Shown: positions 33,832 to 44,106 of the stretch, one piece after another
Position numbering within the stretch: position 1 is the stretch's first letter
Layout: every line of letters starts with the position of its first letter
Assembly: GCA_916613615.1 (NCBI GenBank)
Contig: OU744730.1
Coordinates: forward strand, 3,875,582 to 3,939,581
DNA: 64,000 nucleotides
Origin: Steromphala cineraria
Lineage: Eukaryota; Mollusca; Gastropoda; Trochida; Trochidae
Direction of reading: 5' to 3'
Notes under the pieces: model-generated
Database searches by the model: none
The model's input: the letters and a program-made list of their open reading frames with translations, nothing else
Told to the model about the DNA's origin: nothing
Made by a program: the position numbers and the translations under genes

Positions 33832-34259
33832 CACTGTGTATAACCGTACACCGGAACTAGCGAGGTGTACGGCGGAAATATGTTGCTAGCGAGGAGCCGA
33901 AATCGAAAGTTAGGTAATACTTTACTTCAAAACTTTCAAATAATCAACATAATGTGGTAATTTTAGCACACATACTTAGTAAAATGTACGTGCTTGTCAT
34001 TCTGTATCCAAAGGACAGTAACAATGACAGTTGCGAGTAATGCTGTTGTTAGTAACATATTTGCTATCTCTGACTATGAACAGGATATGACATTAAATAG
34101 TTATGTCTCGGAAAGCTATTGACATGATAATAGCATAGAAAACGTTGATGAAACGGCGATGATTGCTTTTTAAGTGATCCCGTTTGCGATCACGCTCCTC
34201 GCTAGCAACATTTCTCCGCCGTACACCTCGCTAGTTCCGGTGTACAGTTATACACAGTG
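33832..34259. mobile_element. 428-bp inverted-repeat transposon with GTAAA target duplication
   Basis: Long terminal inverted repeats (about 65 bp) run from CACTGTGTATAAC through GTACACCGGAACTAGCGAGG to TTGCTAGCGAGGAGC. GTAAA is duplicated at 33827-33831 and 34260-34264. The paralogous segment near 25905 lacks the element and approximates the empty site. It is non-autonomous. CAC termini with a 5-bp duplication do not let me name a superfamily safely. Confidence 0.85.
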
Positions 34260-34565
34260 GTAAAAGTTTCAATTTAGAATATGCCGTGTTTTGGATGTAG
34301 TATTCTCAAATTTATAAGAACAAGGGTTAAATCATCATTCAAACAATACTTTTGGTGTAGATATGCTCGAGTCTGAATGTTCTTACGTTCTCCCTGATTA
34401 ATTCTGTTCCATGAAATCAAGTGGGCGGGATTTTGGCTAATTGGAACACAGGCTGTCTCTGTGGGGAGATAATGCTTTATTGAATGTGCTTAGAACATTC
34501 GGATTCGGATCAAGTGGGGCTCTGCAACTTTGTCTGCAGTTGATAACTTTTCTATACGCAGTAAG

Positions 34566-34660
34566 GTTTGGATACTAGCGCACTATGGGTGATAATGCGC
34601 TGAAATTCAGCTACACTGAATTTCAGCGCAGTATCACCCAAAGTGCGCTTGTTCCAACCG
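34566..34660. repeat. Foldback hairpin, arms ~45 bp
   Basis: AGCGCACT, GGGTGATA and GCGCTGAAATTCAG on the left are complemented in order on the right (CTGAATTTCAGCGC, TATCACCC, AGTGCGCT), with a loop of about three bases. The outer GGTTTGGA/TTCCAACC words extend the arms. Confidence 0.85.
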
Positions 34661-34932
34661 ACACTCGAAGGTTTCACCGCATCACATAGCCACAGTAGAG
34701 TTGCGGGCTTTCTCCCTGCAATAATACCAGTAGCCGTTATATATGTGACATTCTAGTGAAAGTGAAAATGAAATCTTGGATCAAGGTTTATGTGATACTC
34801 ATGGCATTTATAAAAATGTCCTTGAGGGACGTCCCAGGATGTGGTATGATGTCAGATATACACTCTGTGAATATGAAACTGCTTAAAGAGGAGAGCCCAT
34901 ACTCAACTCTGGCAATGTTAGTTTTCTATTCA

Positions 34933-35222
34933 AGGGACAGTTTTCTGCATTAATCTCATTTTTCTCTCAGCAAATGTTAGCTGACATCAGATGTATTATC
35001 TTCAAAAGAGATTTTTTTTATATTCAAACCCAATTATTACAAGTCGTGGAGGAAAATAATAAGTTAATGAAACTTTTTGCGGCCATTATTGTGTGAATAC
35101 CTTTTATTAAATTGTAGTTTGGAAATGAAATCGAATAGCTAACGTGAGATTACTTTATTCAAAAATAACTTTTACGAATTAATGTCATGTTTAACATTGG
35201 AGAAATATCGTAGGCGTTATGC
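34933..35222 (+). mobile_element. Diverged relative of the TTAA MITE
   Basis: It begins with CAAGGGACAGTTTTCT and contains TTGCGGCCATTATTGTGTGA, aligned with the conserved core. The right end is unclear. Confidence 0.4.
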
Positions 35223-35396
35223 TTGTTTTGGGAAAATAATTTCCGGCATAGTTTAATTTTACGGGTATTGTTTGTCAATGACGATACGAGAAACAATGAA
35301 CAACAAAACGATTAAAAACAATGTGTAGGAGATCCGATCCACCAGATGCAAGCAGGAAGAAAACAGTATCGTCATACTGAAAGTATCTCCCTTTAA

Positions 35397-35750
35397 AGGG
35401 GCAGTAGCACGTGTTTTGATAAGTTTATATTTGAAATATTTCACTTATAATTGTAAGTTAATGCTAAATGTATTATATTGACAGTTTCAACAATATTATA
35501 ACACAAGCCAATCAGCCACAGTCAGAGGACAAAGTATGAGAATTCACATAAAGTCCATTGGCGGCCATTTTTTGCAAACACCTTTAATTGATTTTGTGTA
35601 AGAAAAATGAATCGCATGGCTAAACTTTACGTTATATACTTGAATTATTACTGCTTCATTTAGTTACATTCATTGCCTTTTTATTGAAACCATTTGTTTT
35701 CATTTTCCTGACATCAACTTTGATTCCCCCTAAAACGTGCTACTGCCCCT
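35397..35750 (+). mobile_element. TTAA MITE copy e
   Basis: TTAA flanks at 35393-35396 and 35751-35754. Termini AGGGGCAGTAGCACGTGTTT and the complement of AGGGGCAGTAGCACGTTTTA. Core TTGGCGGCCATTTTTTGC. Same orientation as copy b. Confidence 0.92.
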
Positions 35751-35754
35751 TTAA

Positions 35755-36375
35755 AAATGAAAATGATGAACATTTCACATACGTGAACTTTTTACGGATC
35801 GTTATACGAACATTTAGTAACTTTATTTCTGTTAAAAAAGCTTTCATTGACAGCGTTGTCAGTCGTTATTCATAAAAAAATCATTTACAAGTTTGTATAA
35901 TACCCTTTAATAGCAAATTGAATTGTGAGTAGTTATGTATAATAAGGCGAGTGAACGTTGATTGAGAAATAAACAAACAAAAACGATAAGGTGAATTACG
36001 AATATGTGACGTCAAATAGAGATTTTAACAATGTGATGGAAATTTGTCTACGGGGACTTCATCAGGAGATATTCTAGGACAGTTGACATTAACACAATGA
36101 TATGACAAACTGTAAATCGCTTGGAAAACGCAGAACTACGGATTTCGCCAATCATTTTCCATATTAGCAGACAAACGCTCCACCTACTGCCACGTCATTT
36201 CCGGTTTCCCCTTCCCGTGGCCTCTCAGCCTTGTTTTGGTTTGTCGCTGGACGGCGACAAGCAGACGCCTTGTTACGAAATGTTTACTTAGCTGTAGTTT
36301 CATTGAGAAACGATGTATCGTTGCTGTTTTGGCTGTTTAAAGAAACTTGTTTAAAAAAGGTTATACAGCTTCTCT
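35755..36375. other. Unassigned DNA with a GC-richer patch
   Basis: Around 36180-36260 the base composition rises, with CACGTCATTTCCGGTTTCC (ETS- and CRE-like words). A promoter is possible, but the 69-codon frame after it is not recognisable. Confidence 0.25.
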
Positions 36376-36379
36376 TTAA

Positions 36380-36864
36380 AGTGACACAGAGTATCTTTCT
36401 TAAAATTTTATTTGGTTTTCATAAACTACAAAATTTCTGATATGCTGATTGTAGTTCATATATCATCACTGGACTTACAAATATATCCATTTATGCATAA
36501 TATCTTGATTTTATGGAAACATCAAAAAAACATCTCAAATACGTTTAATATTCGAAATTATGCATCCAATTAATCTACCTATTAGTTACAATACCTAATA
36601 AACACTATCGAATCGAATATATCTTCCTGTCAGCTTAAGACAAGATTTCGAAATTACGTTTCGTGAATTTGCGAGCGCCACTCGAGCCACATTGTCCGGT
36701 TTTCGATAAAAATCCCGACTTTGAATGGCCGTATTTTCGCTCTAATGTACTGATTTACCTTCAACTTGTTATTTTCAGTAACAGTTAGTGGTTCCCGATG
36801 TAATAACATCGATTTCAAAATTTGACATATGTGATCCTATCAACATACAGTACTCTGTGTCTCT
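36380..36864. mobile_element. Second type of TTAA-flanked MITE (AGWGACACAGAGTA ends)
   Basis: TTAA at 36376-36379 and 36865-36868. Left terminus AGTGACACAGAGTA; right terminus the complement of AGAGACACAGAGTACTGTAT. It is 485 bp, AT-rich and non-coding. The related word TTAAAGAGACACTCCGTGAG occurs at 17538. Confidence 0.82.
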
Positions 36865-37394
36865 TTAAAGTTATCGATTATTCATCGAATCCCTCGTAAA
36901 ATCTCTCATATCTGGTTATCATTTTCGTAATGTCTGAAACTAAGAAAAGTGGCGTGGCTTCGTTCATTTCATAAACGTTATGATTAATGATAAATAAATG
37001 TTAGTTCTGTAGTTGTAAATGATAAGTGATTCATTATGATTATTATTATTATGATTAACCAGTTATGTCAGATTTTAGTTAAATGAATAGGTTAACTTTC
37101 ATTATCATATATTTCAAACTTTCAAAATTTTGACCCCTGCCTGCTTTAAATTGACGAATTTCCCCCCTTCAATTTTGATTAGCTGGTTGTTTACTGAAAT
37201 GATTGTTCGATAAGAAGTACTTTGTTTTAAAGTTCTGTCGTTTTCATTCTTTAATCAGAATGATTACAAAATGTAGTAAACTTTATTTGAAATGAATTTT
37301 TTTGACAATGGCTTTAATTTCTCTGTCGCTTTTGGACTTAGCCATGGTCATTTTCGTGTCTTGAATAGATAGCGAAACTTGGTAAGATTTTTAA

Positions 37395-37738
37395 GGGACC
37401 ATAGCACGTTTTCTGAAAATTTTATATTTCAAAATTTTCACTTATAATTGTACGTTTATACTAGTTGTAATATTTTTATATTGTAAAACATCTCATTACA
37501 CAAAACAATCACCCATTGTCACAAAACAGATTATAAAGAATAAAACAAGTCGATCATTTAAGTTTAAACATCTATAATTCATTTTGTTTATAAAAAGTTA
37601 TTTGCTGAACTTTACATCTTATAACTGATTTATCACTGCTTCATTTAGTTCAAATACATTGTCTTTCAATTGGAACCATTTATTTTCATGTTTCTAACAT
37701 CACCTTATATTCCCCCTAACAACCCACTTCTGCCCCTT
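37395..37738 (+). mobile_element. TTAA MITE copy f (older copy)
   Basis: Left end TTAA then GGGACCATAGCACGTTTTCT. The right end is degenerate (CACTTCTGCCCCT then TTCA). Internal blocks such as CTTTCAATTGGAACCATTTA are retained; the GGCCATTTT core has decayed. Confidence 0.75.
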
Positions 37739-37759
37739 CAATAGGCCTCTCTACTTTAA

Positions 37760-38118
37760 AGGGGCGGTAGTTCGTTTTAGGGGGGGGGGATTAAGGTGAT
37801 GTCAGGAAAATGAAAATAAATGGTTCCAATTGATAGACAATGTATTTAAAATAAATGAAGTAGTAATAAATCAACTATATAATGTAAAGTTCAACCATGC
37901 GGTTCCTTTTTCTTACACAAAATGAATTAAAGGTGTTCACACAAAAATGCAGCCAATAGACTATTATGTAAATCTTTATAATTTCTTCTCTGACTATGGA
38001 TGATTGATTTGTGTAATGAGATTCTTGACATTATCAAAATAATACATTAAGCATGAACGTACAATTATCAGTGAAAAATTCAAAATATAAAATTATCACA
38101 AAACGTGCTACTGCCCCT
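37760..38118 (-). mobile_element. TTAA MITE copy g
   Basis: TTAA flanks at 37756-37759 and 38119-38122. Termini AGGGGCGGTAGTTCGTTTTA and the complement of AGGGGCAGTAGCACGTTTTG. It lies 20 bp from copy f in opposite orientation. Confidence 0.9.
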
Positions 38119-38289
38119 TTAAAATCATGAAAAAATACATGTTTATTTACACATTTTACAAAAGGTTGATATTGGTTCATATTTGTTCTCGCTATCAAAC
38201 TTCGATATCAATAAATACACATGTGTGACATTCAACATATCAACTTGAGATCTGACGTTCATTGTAACTAGACTTGAATAAATAACCCC

Positions 38290-38830
38290 TTCAATTAAGC
38301 ATGTCACATAACATCTGTGCTTAAGTGTCTACATTGGCTTCCCATCGAAGCGAGAATCAAATTTAAAGTTCTATGTATTACTTACAAATGTCAACATAAT
38401 ATGGCTCCAGCATATCTTTTAAATTCCTTGGAGGACTATACCCCTGCAAAAGATCTTCGATCCCAGAATTTGAAACTTCTCCAGATGCCAAAGTATAAAA
38501 ACACCAGTTATGGACTTAAATCTTTCAGCTGTACTGCTCCAAGACTTTGGAACCAACTTCCTTATGTCATCAAAATGTCATCCTCACTGACCGTTTTTAA
38601 ATCACAGCTCAAAACTCATCTATTTTCTAGCTATTATTCATAAATTCTACCCATAGACTCTAATTATAAATATCCTTAATCAATGCTACCAGTATTACTT
38701 TTAGGCTTTATTTCATAGCATTTCATCTCATCACCTTAAATTTTCTTATTTTCAATGCGCTTTGAGCATGCACCTTGTGTATGGATATAGCGCTTTATAA
38801 ATGCCCATTATTATTATTATTATTAATTAG
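38290..38830 (+). pseudogene. 3' end of an L2/CR1-type LINE with (ATT)n tail
   Basis: The frame at 38317-38643 encodes LHWLPIEARIKFKVLCITYK, then MAPAYL, LRSQN, SFSCTAPRLWNQLP and FKSQLKTHLF. This is the well-known C-terminal signature of L2/CR1/Rex-type reverse transcriptases. The 3' UTR ends ATATAGCGCTTTATAAATGC followed by (ATT)n at 38808-38826, a typical L2-type tail. It is 5'-truncated. Confidence 0.9.
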
Positions 38831-38907
38831 CAGTGCTGCCAGCAGACCTATCATACACCGTTTCCATACCGTTTGATACATCCTGTCTCAGGATACGAAC
38901 GTTCCGC

Positions 38908-39087
38908 TACCTCCACATATTTGTACCCTGGGCTCAGAAGTTAGATACGCTTGCGCGGCTCGACTTAGTCAATCAAATCCTTTTCTCGCCACCTTCTCGA
39001 TAAAATGTCATCGAGAAAACGATTTGATTGGCTAAATCCCAAGTCGGGCCGCGCGAGCGAATCAAGCTTCTGAGCCCAGGATACAGG
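38908..39087. repeat. Foldback element, arms ~75 bp
   Basis: CCTGGGCTCAGAAG, GCGCGGC and AATCAAATC on the left are matched by GATTTGATT, GCCGCGCGAGCG and CTTCTGAGCCCAGG on the right, around a centre near 39000 (CTCGATAAAATGTCATCGAG). A terminal-inverted-repeat MITE is likely; no target duplication was resolved. Confidence 0.82.
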
Positions 39088-39270
39088 TAACAAGGGTATA
39101 GCTTCAATTACTAGTTAAATATTATTTTATTAAGAAACTTTTATTAAATTTACTATTCATCTGGATATATTTACCTCTTATAACACTGTAAGATTTGCAT
39201 TTAAACAAAAAATGTTAAACATTTTCAAGAATACTCAATTCACACATTTTACAAGTCATATATACATTAA

Positions 39271-39597
39271 AAGGGCAGTGCCACGTTTTTAGGGGTTGAA
39301 GGTGATGTCAGGAAAATAAAAATTAATGGTTCCAATTGAAAAAGAATGTATTAAAACTAAATGAAGCAGTAATAAATCAAATATGTAACGTAAAGTTAAG
39401 CCATGCGATTCCTTTTTCTTACACAAAATGAATTAAAGGTGTTCACACAAAATGGCCGCCAATGAATTTTATATGAATTATATACTTTGTCCTCTGAATA
39501 TTTTTGACACTGTCAAGATAATAGATTTAGCATTTACTTACAATTATCAGTGAAAAAATTAAAATAAAGAATTATCAAAATACGTGCTACTGTCCCT
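39271..39597 (-). mobile_element. TTAA MITE copy h
   Basis: TTAA at 39267-39270 and 39598-39601. Left terminus AAGGGCAGTGCCACGTTTTT; right terminus the complement of AGGGACAGTAGCACGTATTT. Core ACAAAATGGCCGCCAATGAA. Confidence 0.9.
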
Positions 39598-39638
39598 TTA
39601 ATGACAAGGGCATTTAAGTAAACCTAGCTACAATATTA

Positions 39639-39849
39639 CCCGTTTCACTCCGATATTGAGTCTAGAAAGGTATAGAAGAGGGTCGCGTCAGCCCACGTAT
39701 CGAATTGAACAATCAGAACTCATCTTACCAAGCCACAATAGTCTGACTTCGCACGTATAACTTTGGAGGGTCATAGGTCGCAGGAAGGTCGGTTGACGCG
39801 ACCCTCTAGCTTCCAGACTTTTTAAGACTCAATATCGGAGTGAAACGGG
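39639..39849. mobile_element. 211-bp inverted-repeat element, possible TA target
   Basis: CCCGTTTCACTCCGATATTG continuing AGTCT at the left is complemented at the right (AATATCGGAGTGAAACGGG). GAGGGTCGCGTCA/TGACGCGACCCTC extend the arms inward. TA flanks both ends. It is a small MITE, perhaps mariner-like. Confidence 0.8.
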
Positions 39850-39854
39850 TAAAA

Positions 39855-40096
39855 TTGAGACTATGTTTACTTATACTGTGGATCAGTTTGGCAAGACAGA
39901 TCTATTTGCAAGTCGGTGAAACAGTTCATCTTTTACTTAAATCTTTCCATCCAAAGGTTTGCAACCATTTTTAGAGTTTTGCGTCAACGCGTGTCCGCAG
40001 TATTGAATTTCAAGTACTCAAGCCTTTCGAAGGGTTACAACGTCATTTTCGCAAAAGTCGTGACGTAGAGCACAAATGCACTGAAATAGCTCAACG
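39855..40096. other. Spacer before the repeat frame
   Basis: No feature is recognised. On the minus strand this would be 3' flank of the candidate gene at 40097-41419. No clear AATAAA was seen in it. Confidence 0.3.
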
Positions 40097-41419
40097 TTAC
40101 CTTAACCAGATACATAATGCAGATACACAATCATAAGAATAGATAAGAAATGAATATGTAATAAGGATCGGCGATGCAGTCATACATTTTTTTATGTTTT
40201 GTATGATGTATTTTATTTTCTCTACAGTCAAATCGCCTGCTAGAAGCTGTTTAATGTTTTGTATGATGCATTTGATTTGCTCTACGGTCAAATCGCCTGC
40301 TAGAAGCTGTTTAATGTTTTGTATGATGCATTTGATTTGCTCTACGGTCAAGTCGCCTGCTAGAAGCTGTTTAATGTTTTGTATGATGCATTTGATTTGC
40401 TCTACGGTCAAGTCGCCTGCTAGAAGCTGTTTAATGTTTTGTATGATGCATTTGATTTGCTCTACGGTCAAGTCGCCTGCTAGAAGCTGTTTAATGTTTT
40501 GTATGATGCATTTGATTTGCTCTACGGTCAAGTCGCCTGCTAGAAGCTGTTTAATGTTTTGTATGATGTATTTGATTTGCTCTACGGTCAAGTCGCCTGC
40601 TAGAAGCTGTTTAATGTTTTGTATGATGTATTTGATTTGCTCTACGGTCAAGTCGCCTGCTAGAAGCTGTTTAATGTTTTGTATGATGTATTTGATTTGC
40701 TCTACGGTCAAGTCGCCTGCTAGAAGCTGTTTAATGTTTTGTATGATGTATTTGATTTGCTCTACGGTCAAGTCGCCTGCTAGAAGCTGTTTAATGTTTT
40801 GTATGATGCATTTGATTTGCTCTACGGTCAAGTCGCCTGCTAGAAGCTGTTTAATGTTTTGTATGATGCATTTGATTAGCTCTACGGTCAAGTCGCCTGC
40901 TAGAAGCTGTTTAATGTTTTGTATGATGCATTTGATTTGCTCTACGGTCAAGTCGCCTGCTAGAAGCTGTTTAATGTTTTGTATGATGTATTTGATTTGC
41001 TCTACGGTCAAGTCGCCTGCTAGAAGCTGTTTAATGTTTTGTATGATGTATTTGATTTGCTCTACGGTCAAGTCGCCTGCTAGAAGCTGTTTAATGTTTT
41101 GTATGATGCATTTGATTTGCTCTACGGTCAAATCGCCTGCTAGAAGCTGTTTAATGTTTTGTATGATGCATTTGATTTGCTCTACGGTCAAGTCGCCTGC
41201 TAGAAGCTGTTTAATGTTTTGAAAACTTGAAATTATTGCAAAGTCCGAGAAAGTTAAACAAATATTTGAATTGCAAAACTGAGAAAAAAACTTAAACAGT
41301 TTTCCCGATCTTATGAAAATAGTGTCAAAGAAATCAATACACTTAACCAGGTATTTGGTTGCATTGACCCTTTTGTAACCATTGAATACACTGATTAGAG
41401 AAAAGAAAAAAAGAAACAT
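40097..41419 (-). CDS. Candidate secreted repetitive protein, 17 x 20-residue helical repeats
   Basis: From the ATG at 41419 (the frame opens slightly earlier on TTG), the product starts MFLFFFSLISVFNG, which looks like a signal peptide. A possible glycosylation site NAT follows. About 50 further residues lead into seventeen nearly identical 20-residue units of consensus QNIKQLLAGDLTVEQIKCII. The unit alternates hydrophobic and charged residues as in an amphipathic helix with an AGD turn. It ends with a short hydrophobic tail (ILITYSFLIY). A TATATA word lies about 65 bp upstream of the ATG on the minus strand (near 41485). Because the DNA unit is exactly 60 bp and lacks stops, the plus strand is also open (40194-41222). 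Coding status is therefore uncertain and I know no homologue. Confidence 0.35.
   Translation of the reverse strand: MFLFFFSLISVFNGYKRVNATKYLVKCIDFFDTIFIRSGKLFKFFSQFCNSNICLTFSDFAIISSFQNIKQLLAGDLTVEQIKCIIQNIKQLLAGDLTVEQIKCIIQNIKQLLAGDLTVEQIKYIIQNIKQLLAGDLTVEQIKYIIQNIKQLLAGDLTVEQIKCIIQNIKQLLAGDLTVELIKCIIQNIKQLLAGDLTVEQIKCIIQNIKQLLAGDLTVEQIKYIIQNIKQLLAGDLTVEQIKYIIQNIKQLLAGDLTVEQIKYIIQNIKQLLAGDLTVEQIKYIIQNIKQLLAGDLTVEQIKCIIQNIKQLLAGDLTVEQIKCIIQNIKQLLAGDLTVEQIKCIIQNIKQLLAGDLTVEQIKCIIQNIKQLLAGDLTVEQIKCIIQNIKQLLAGDLTVEKIKYIIQNIKKCMTASPILITYSFLIYSYDCVSALCIWLR
40197..41220. repeat. 60-bp minisatellite, 17 units
   Basis: The unit includes TAATGTTTTGTATGATGCAT and CTCTACGGTCAAGTCGCC. There are no indels across all 17 units. 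Variation is limited to a few sites (GATGCA/GATGTA, CAAGTC/CAAATC, one GATTAGC). The low divergence points to recent expansion or homogenisation. Confidence 0.97.
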
Positions 41420-41440
41420 ATCTTTTGAAAAAAAATTCAA

Positions 41441-43703
41441 AATGGTACACGATCAAAGAATAGTACAAAAGTCCAGCCTACGTATATAGGTGTTTGAGAC
41501 ACATCATGATATTCCCTGTAAATAATGGTAAATGGTAAGTTCATTTGATAGACATTTCTTCAAAGTCACATTTTTTGTAAACTTAATTTCACTGTATTAG
41601 TTGAAATAGTAAATGTTCGAAATAAGGTTTAAAGGCCGATTCAATTCTACGTAATTTATTTACCCCATTTTAAATGAATTATAATAACTGTTTCGGTTAG
41701 AAGGGTAAATATTCGAAAATTCGCTTCAAAAACCGAAACCAGTCAACATGAACCCTAACCACTTCAGGTGGAGTGACCTGTGGTCATTTACCCGTCCATT
41801 TTCAAGTGGTCAAACTTTCTAAAGCTGTCACCGTCGCGATAACATATCCATGGTGACAAGAGCTGATCCTTAGCAGTGGACACTACAGGGGGATGCACTT
41901 TGTCCGTTTTTGTTCATGTCTTAACGTGAAAACTTCAATGATCAACACCGGCATCCAGTTTAAGTCTCACCCCAGCGCTAAGCATGGCATGTTAGTGTTA
42001 AAAATGTCAGACATGCTTTGATATGTATCGCTATCTATATAAATCCTCACCAAACTCTTTCATTTAACCCATTTTCATAGAACGGAAATTTCTTAAACAA
42101 ATGCTCACGGATTTCATAAGCTTTAGCGACTTGTTCTCCCATTCAAAATGAAGACAATGTTACCACTTCAATTGCTCATTTAACCCATTTTAATCGAATT
42201 AAATGTTCTGAACATAATTTAATATTACCCGTCAACCATTTTTTTCATTTATTCATTTTAATGGAAGACTAATAATTTCTAAATCAAATGACCATACACT
42301 TAAAATGAAAAAAATGTGTTTATTTGTGTATATGTTTTTACCAAAATAAAACGTTTTGATGTGTAACTGCTACAAAGTCACCTAAATATTTGAGATGTAT
42401 TGATATTCATATGTGAATGACTGTTTGATATCTGCTTGTTATAACCTTTTCCTAGGATGTATGCTTACGTAGTTTTCACCCGGGCAAACGATTTCTATTA
42501 ATAAATCTAAGATTTAATAATTAAAAAAAACCCAATAATTCTATATCACACACTTCTATTTTAAACGTGCTCTGTATTTAATCAATTATTGAATACTTGA
42601 AGTCATATCTAACATAGGTTGATGCATATGATCATTTGAACATAAAAAAGTTTCCATGTCAGAATCATATAGGATATGTCGTATTTAATAAAACACTTCC
42701 TTTAAATCAAACTCGCATGCATGGTTTGTTACCTAGCCAAGCAGATTATTCTTTATAGACATGAGCAAATTCATTCTCAAAGTCACATTAAACCGTTCAG
42801 CAAAATGTGTTATTGGTATCGTATCCTTGAAAAATACTTTCAAGCAAAATTGGATTATCTTTTAGAATTGTATACACGATAAGAGACATGAAAACTATAT
42901 CTATCTCGAATCTACCTTTGAACTTATTTCTAGTCATTTGCTTTTCAATCGAGGTATATGTTCATTTTCACACCTTCATTTATTTGCAAATTATTAGGCT
43001 ATTTTTATCACGATTGATCTAAATGTGTTTTTTTAAGAAATGCTCGTTAAATCACTTTAGGTATTTTGTCCCTTTCACAAAAAACTGCCCCTCCCTCAAG
43101 CTCCGTGATCCGTTGAAGGTATGATAATGCCACTCCCTAAATTCTGATACGCCAGATAACATCAAGGCCTGAACGCTTAAACCTTACACATGAAATTAAC
43201 CTTTTAACAGACCGTGTCCTATTTTCTATTTTTGATCAAATCAATTTTGAATATTTCCCTTAGTTATTGGCATAATCAATGTCAAGGTTGCTGTAAAACA
43301 TATGAAATCGTTAAAAGGAATTATAATTTCAATTCTACTTTCTACCGAATGTGTTTTCTCCTTTTGAGATGGCCATTTCCCCATTTAGTCGAATTATTCC
43401 GAAAATAGGAAACGTTTAGAAAGTGCAACATTTGTAAACATGTAAAAAATCAAGATTGCGCCACAGCCACGTGACCTCCGAATTTTTTTCATAATTGTTT
43501 TTACTGGTATTTGTGAGTGCGTATCTTTGAAAACTTTTAAAAGTTTAAAAAAAAAAAGGCAAATTTTTGAAACTTTAGAATGAAATAGTCCGATTTTGCT
43601 CAAATGCTTACTGACGTTTTTTAACGCTGAGTTCAAGGTCTGTCAGCGTGGCAAGTTCGAGTTAAAGGGAATCTCTATTTGAAACAAAACACATCAATGA
43701 CAG
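41441..43703. other. AT-rich intergenic DNA with a recurring CATTTAACCCATTTT word
   Basis: No gene is recognised. Words close to CATTTAACCCATTTTNAT occur near 41655, 42060, 42175 and, more weakly, 42245, suggesting an old degenerate repeat. Confidence 0.35.
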
Positions 43704-43707
43704 TTAA

Positions 43708-44073
43708 AGGGGCAGTGTCACGTTTTTTGATAATTTTATATTTTTGATTTTTCACTGATAATTGTAAGTTAATGCTCAATGTATTATTTTGATAGTGTCA
43801 AAAATCTCATTATACAAGCCAATCATCCATAGTCAGAGGACAAATTACAAAGATTGATGTAAAATCCATTAGCGGCCATTTTGTGTGAACACCTTTAATT
43901 CATTTTGTGTAAGAAAAAGGTATCGCGTGGCTAAACTTAACATTATATATTTTTATTTTATTTTAATTATTACTGCTCCATGTAGTTTACTACATTGTCT
44001 TTCAATTGGAATCATTTATTTTCATTTTCCTGACATCACCTTATATCCCCCCTAAAAACGTGCTACTGCCCCG
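43708..44073 (+). mobile_element. TTAA MITE copy i
   Basis: TTAA at 43704-43707 and 44074-44077. Left terminus AGGGGCAGTGTCACGTTTTT. The right terminus complements CGGGGCAGTAGCACGTTTTT, so its outermost base is changed from A to C. Core AGCGGCCATTTTGTGTGAAC. Confidence 0.92.
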
Positions 44074-44106
44074 TTAAGGATTACGCTTGCCCCATGAACA
44101 CCTTAA

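Larger units (their letters stand above)
32570..34350 (+). repeat. Segmental duplication, copy 2
   Basis: Colinear with 24690-25985, but carrying a heptamer microsatellite (33733-33781) and a 428-bp inverted-repeat element (33832-34259) that are absent from copy 1. Its left portion is part of the second tandem unit. Confidence 0.83.

Noticed and set aside
36066..36100. Hammerhead-like CTGATGA word on the minus strand (near 36060-36070)
   Set aside because: The CTGATGA is followed by a short GTC/GAC stem, but the GAAA core is missing and no closing stems are found.
40194..41222. Plus-strand 342-codon frame (MFCMMHLICSTVKSPARSCL units)
   Set aside because: It is the opposite-strand consequence of a stop-free 60-bp unit. 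It has no leader or flanking coding sequence, so it is less plausible than the minus frame.
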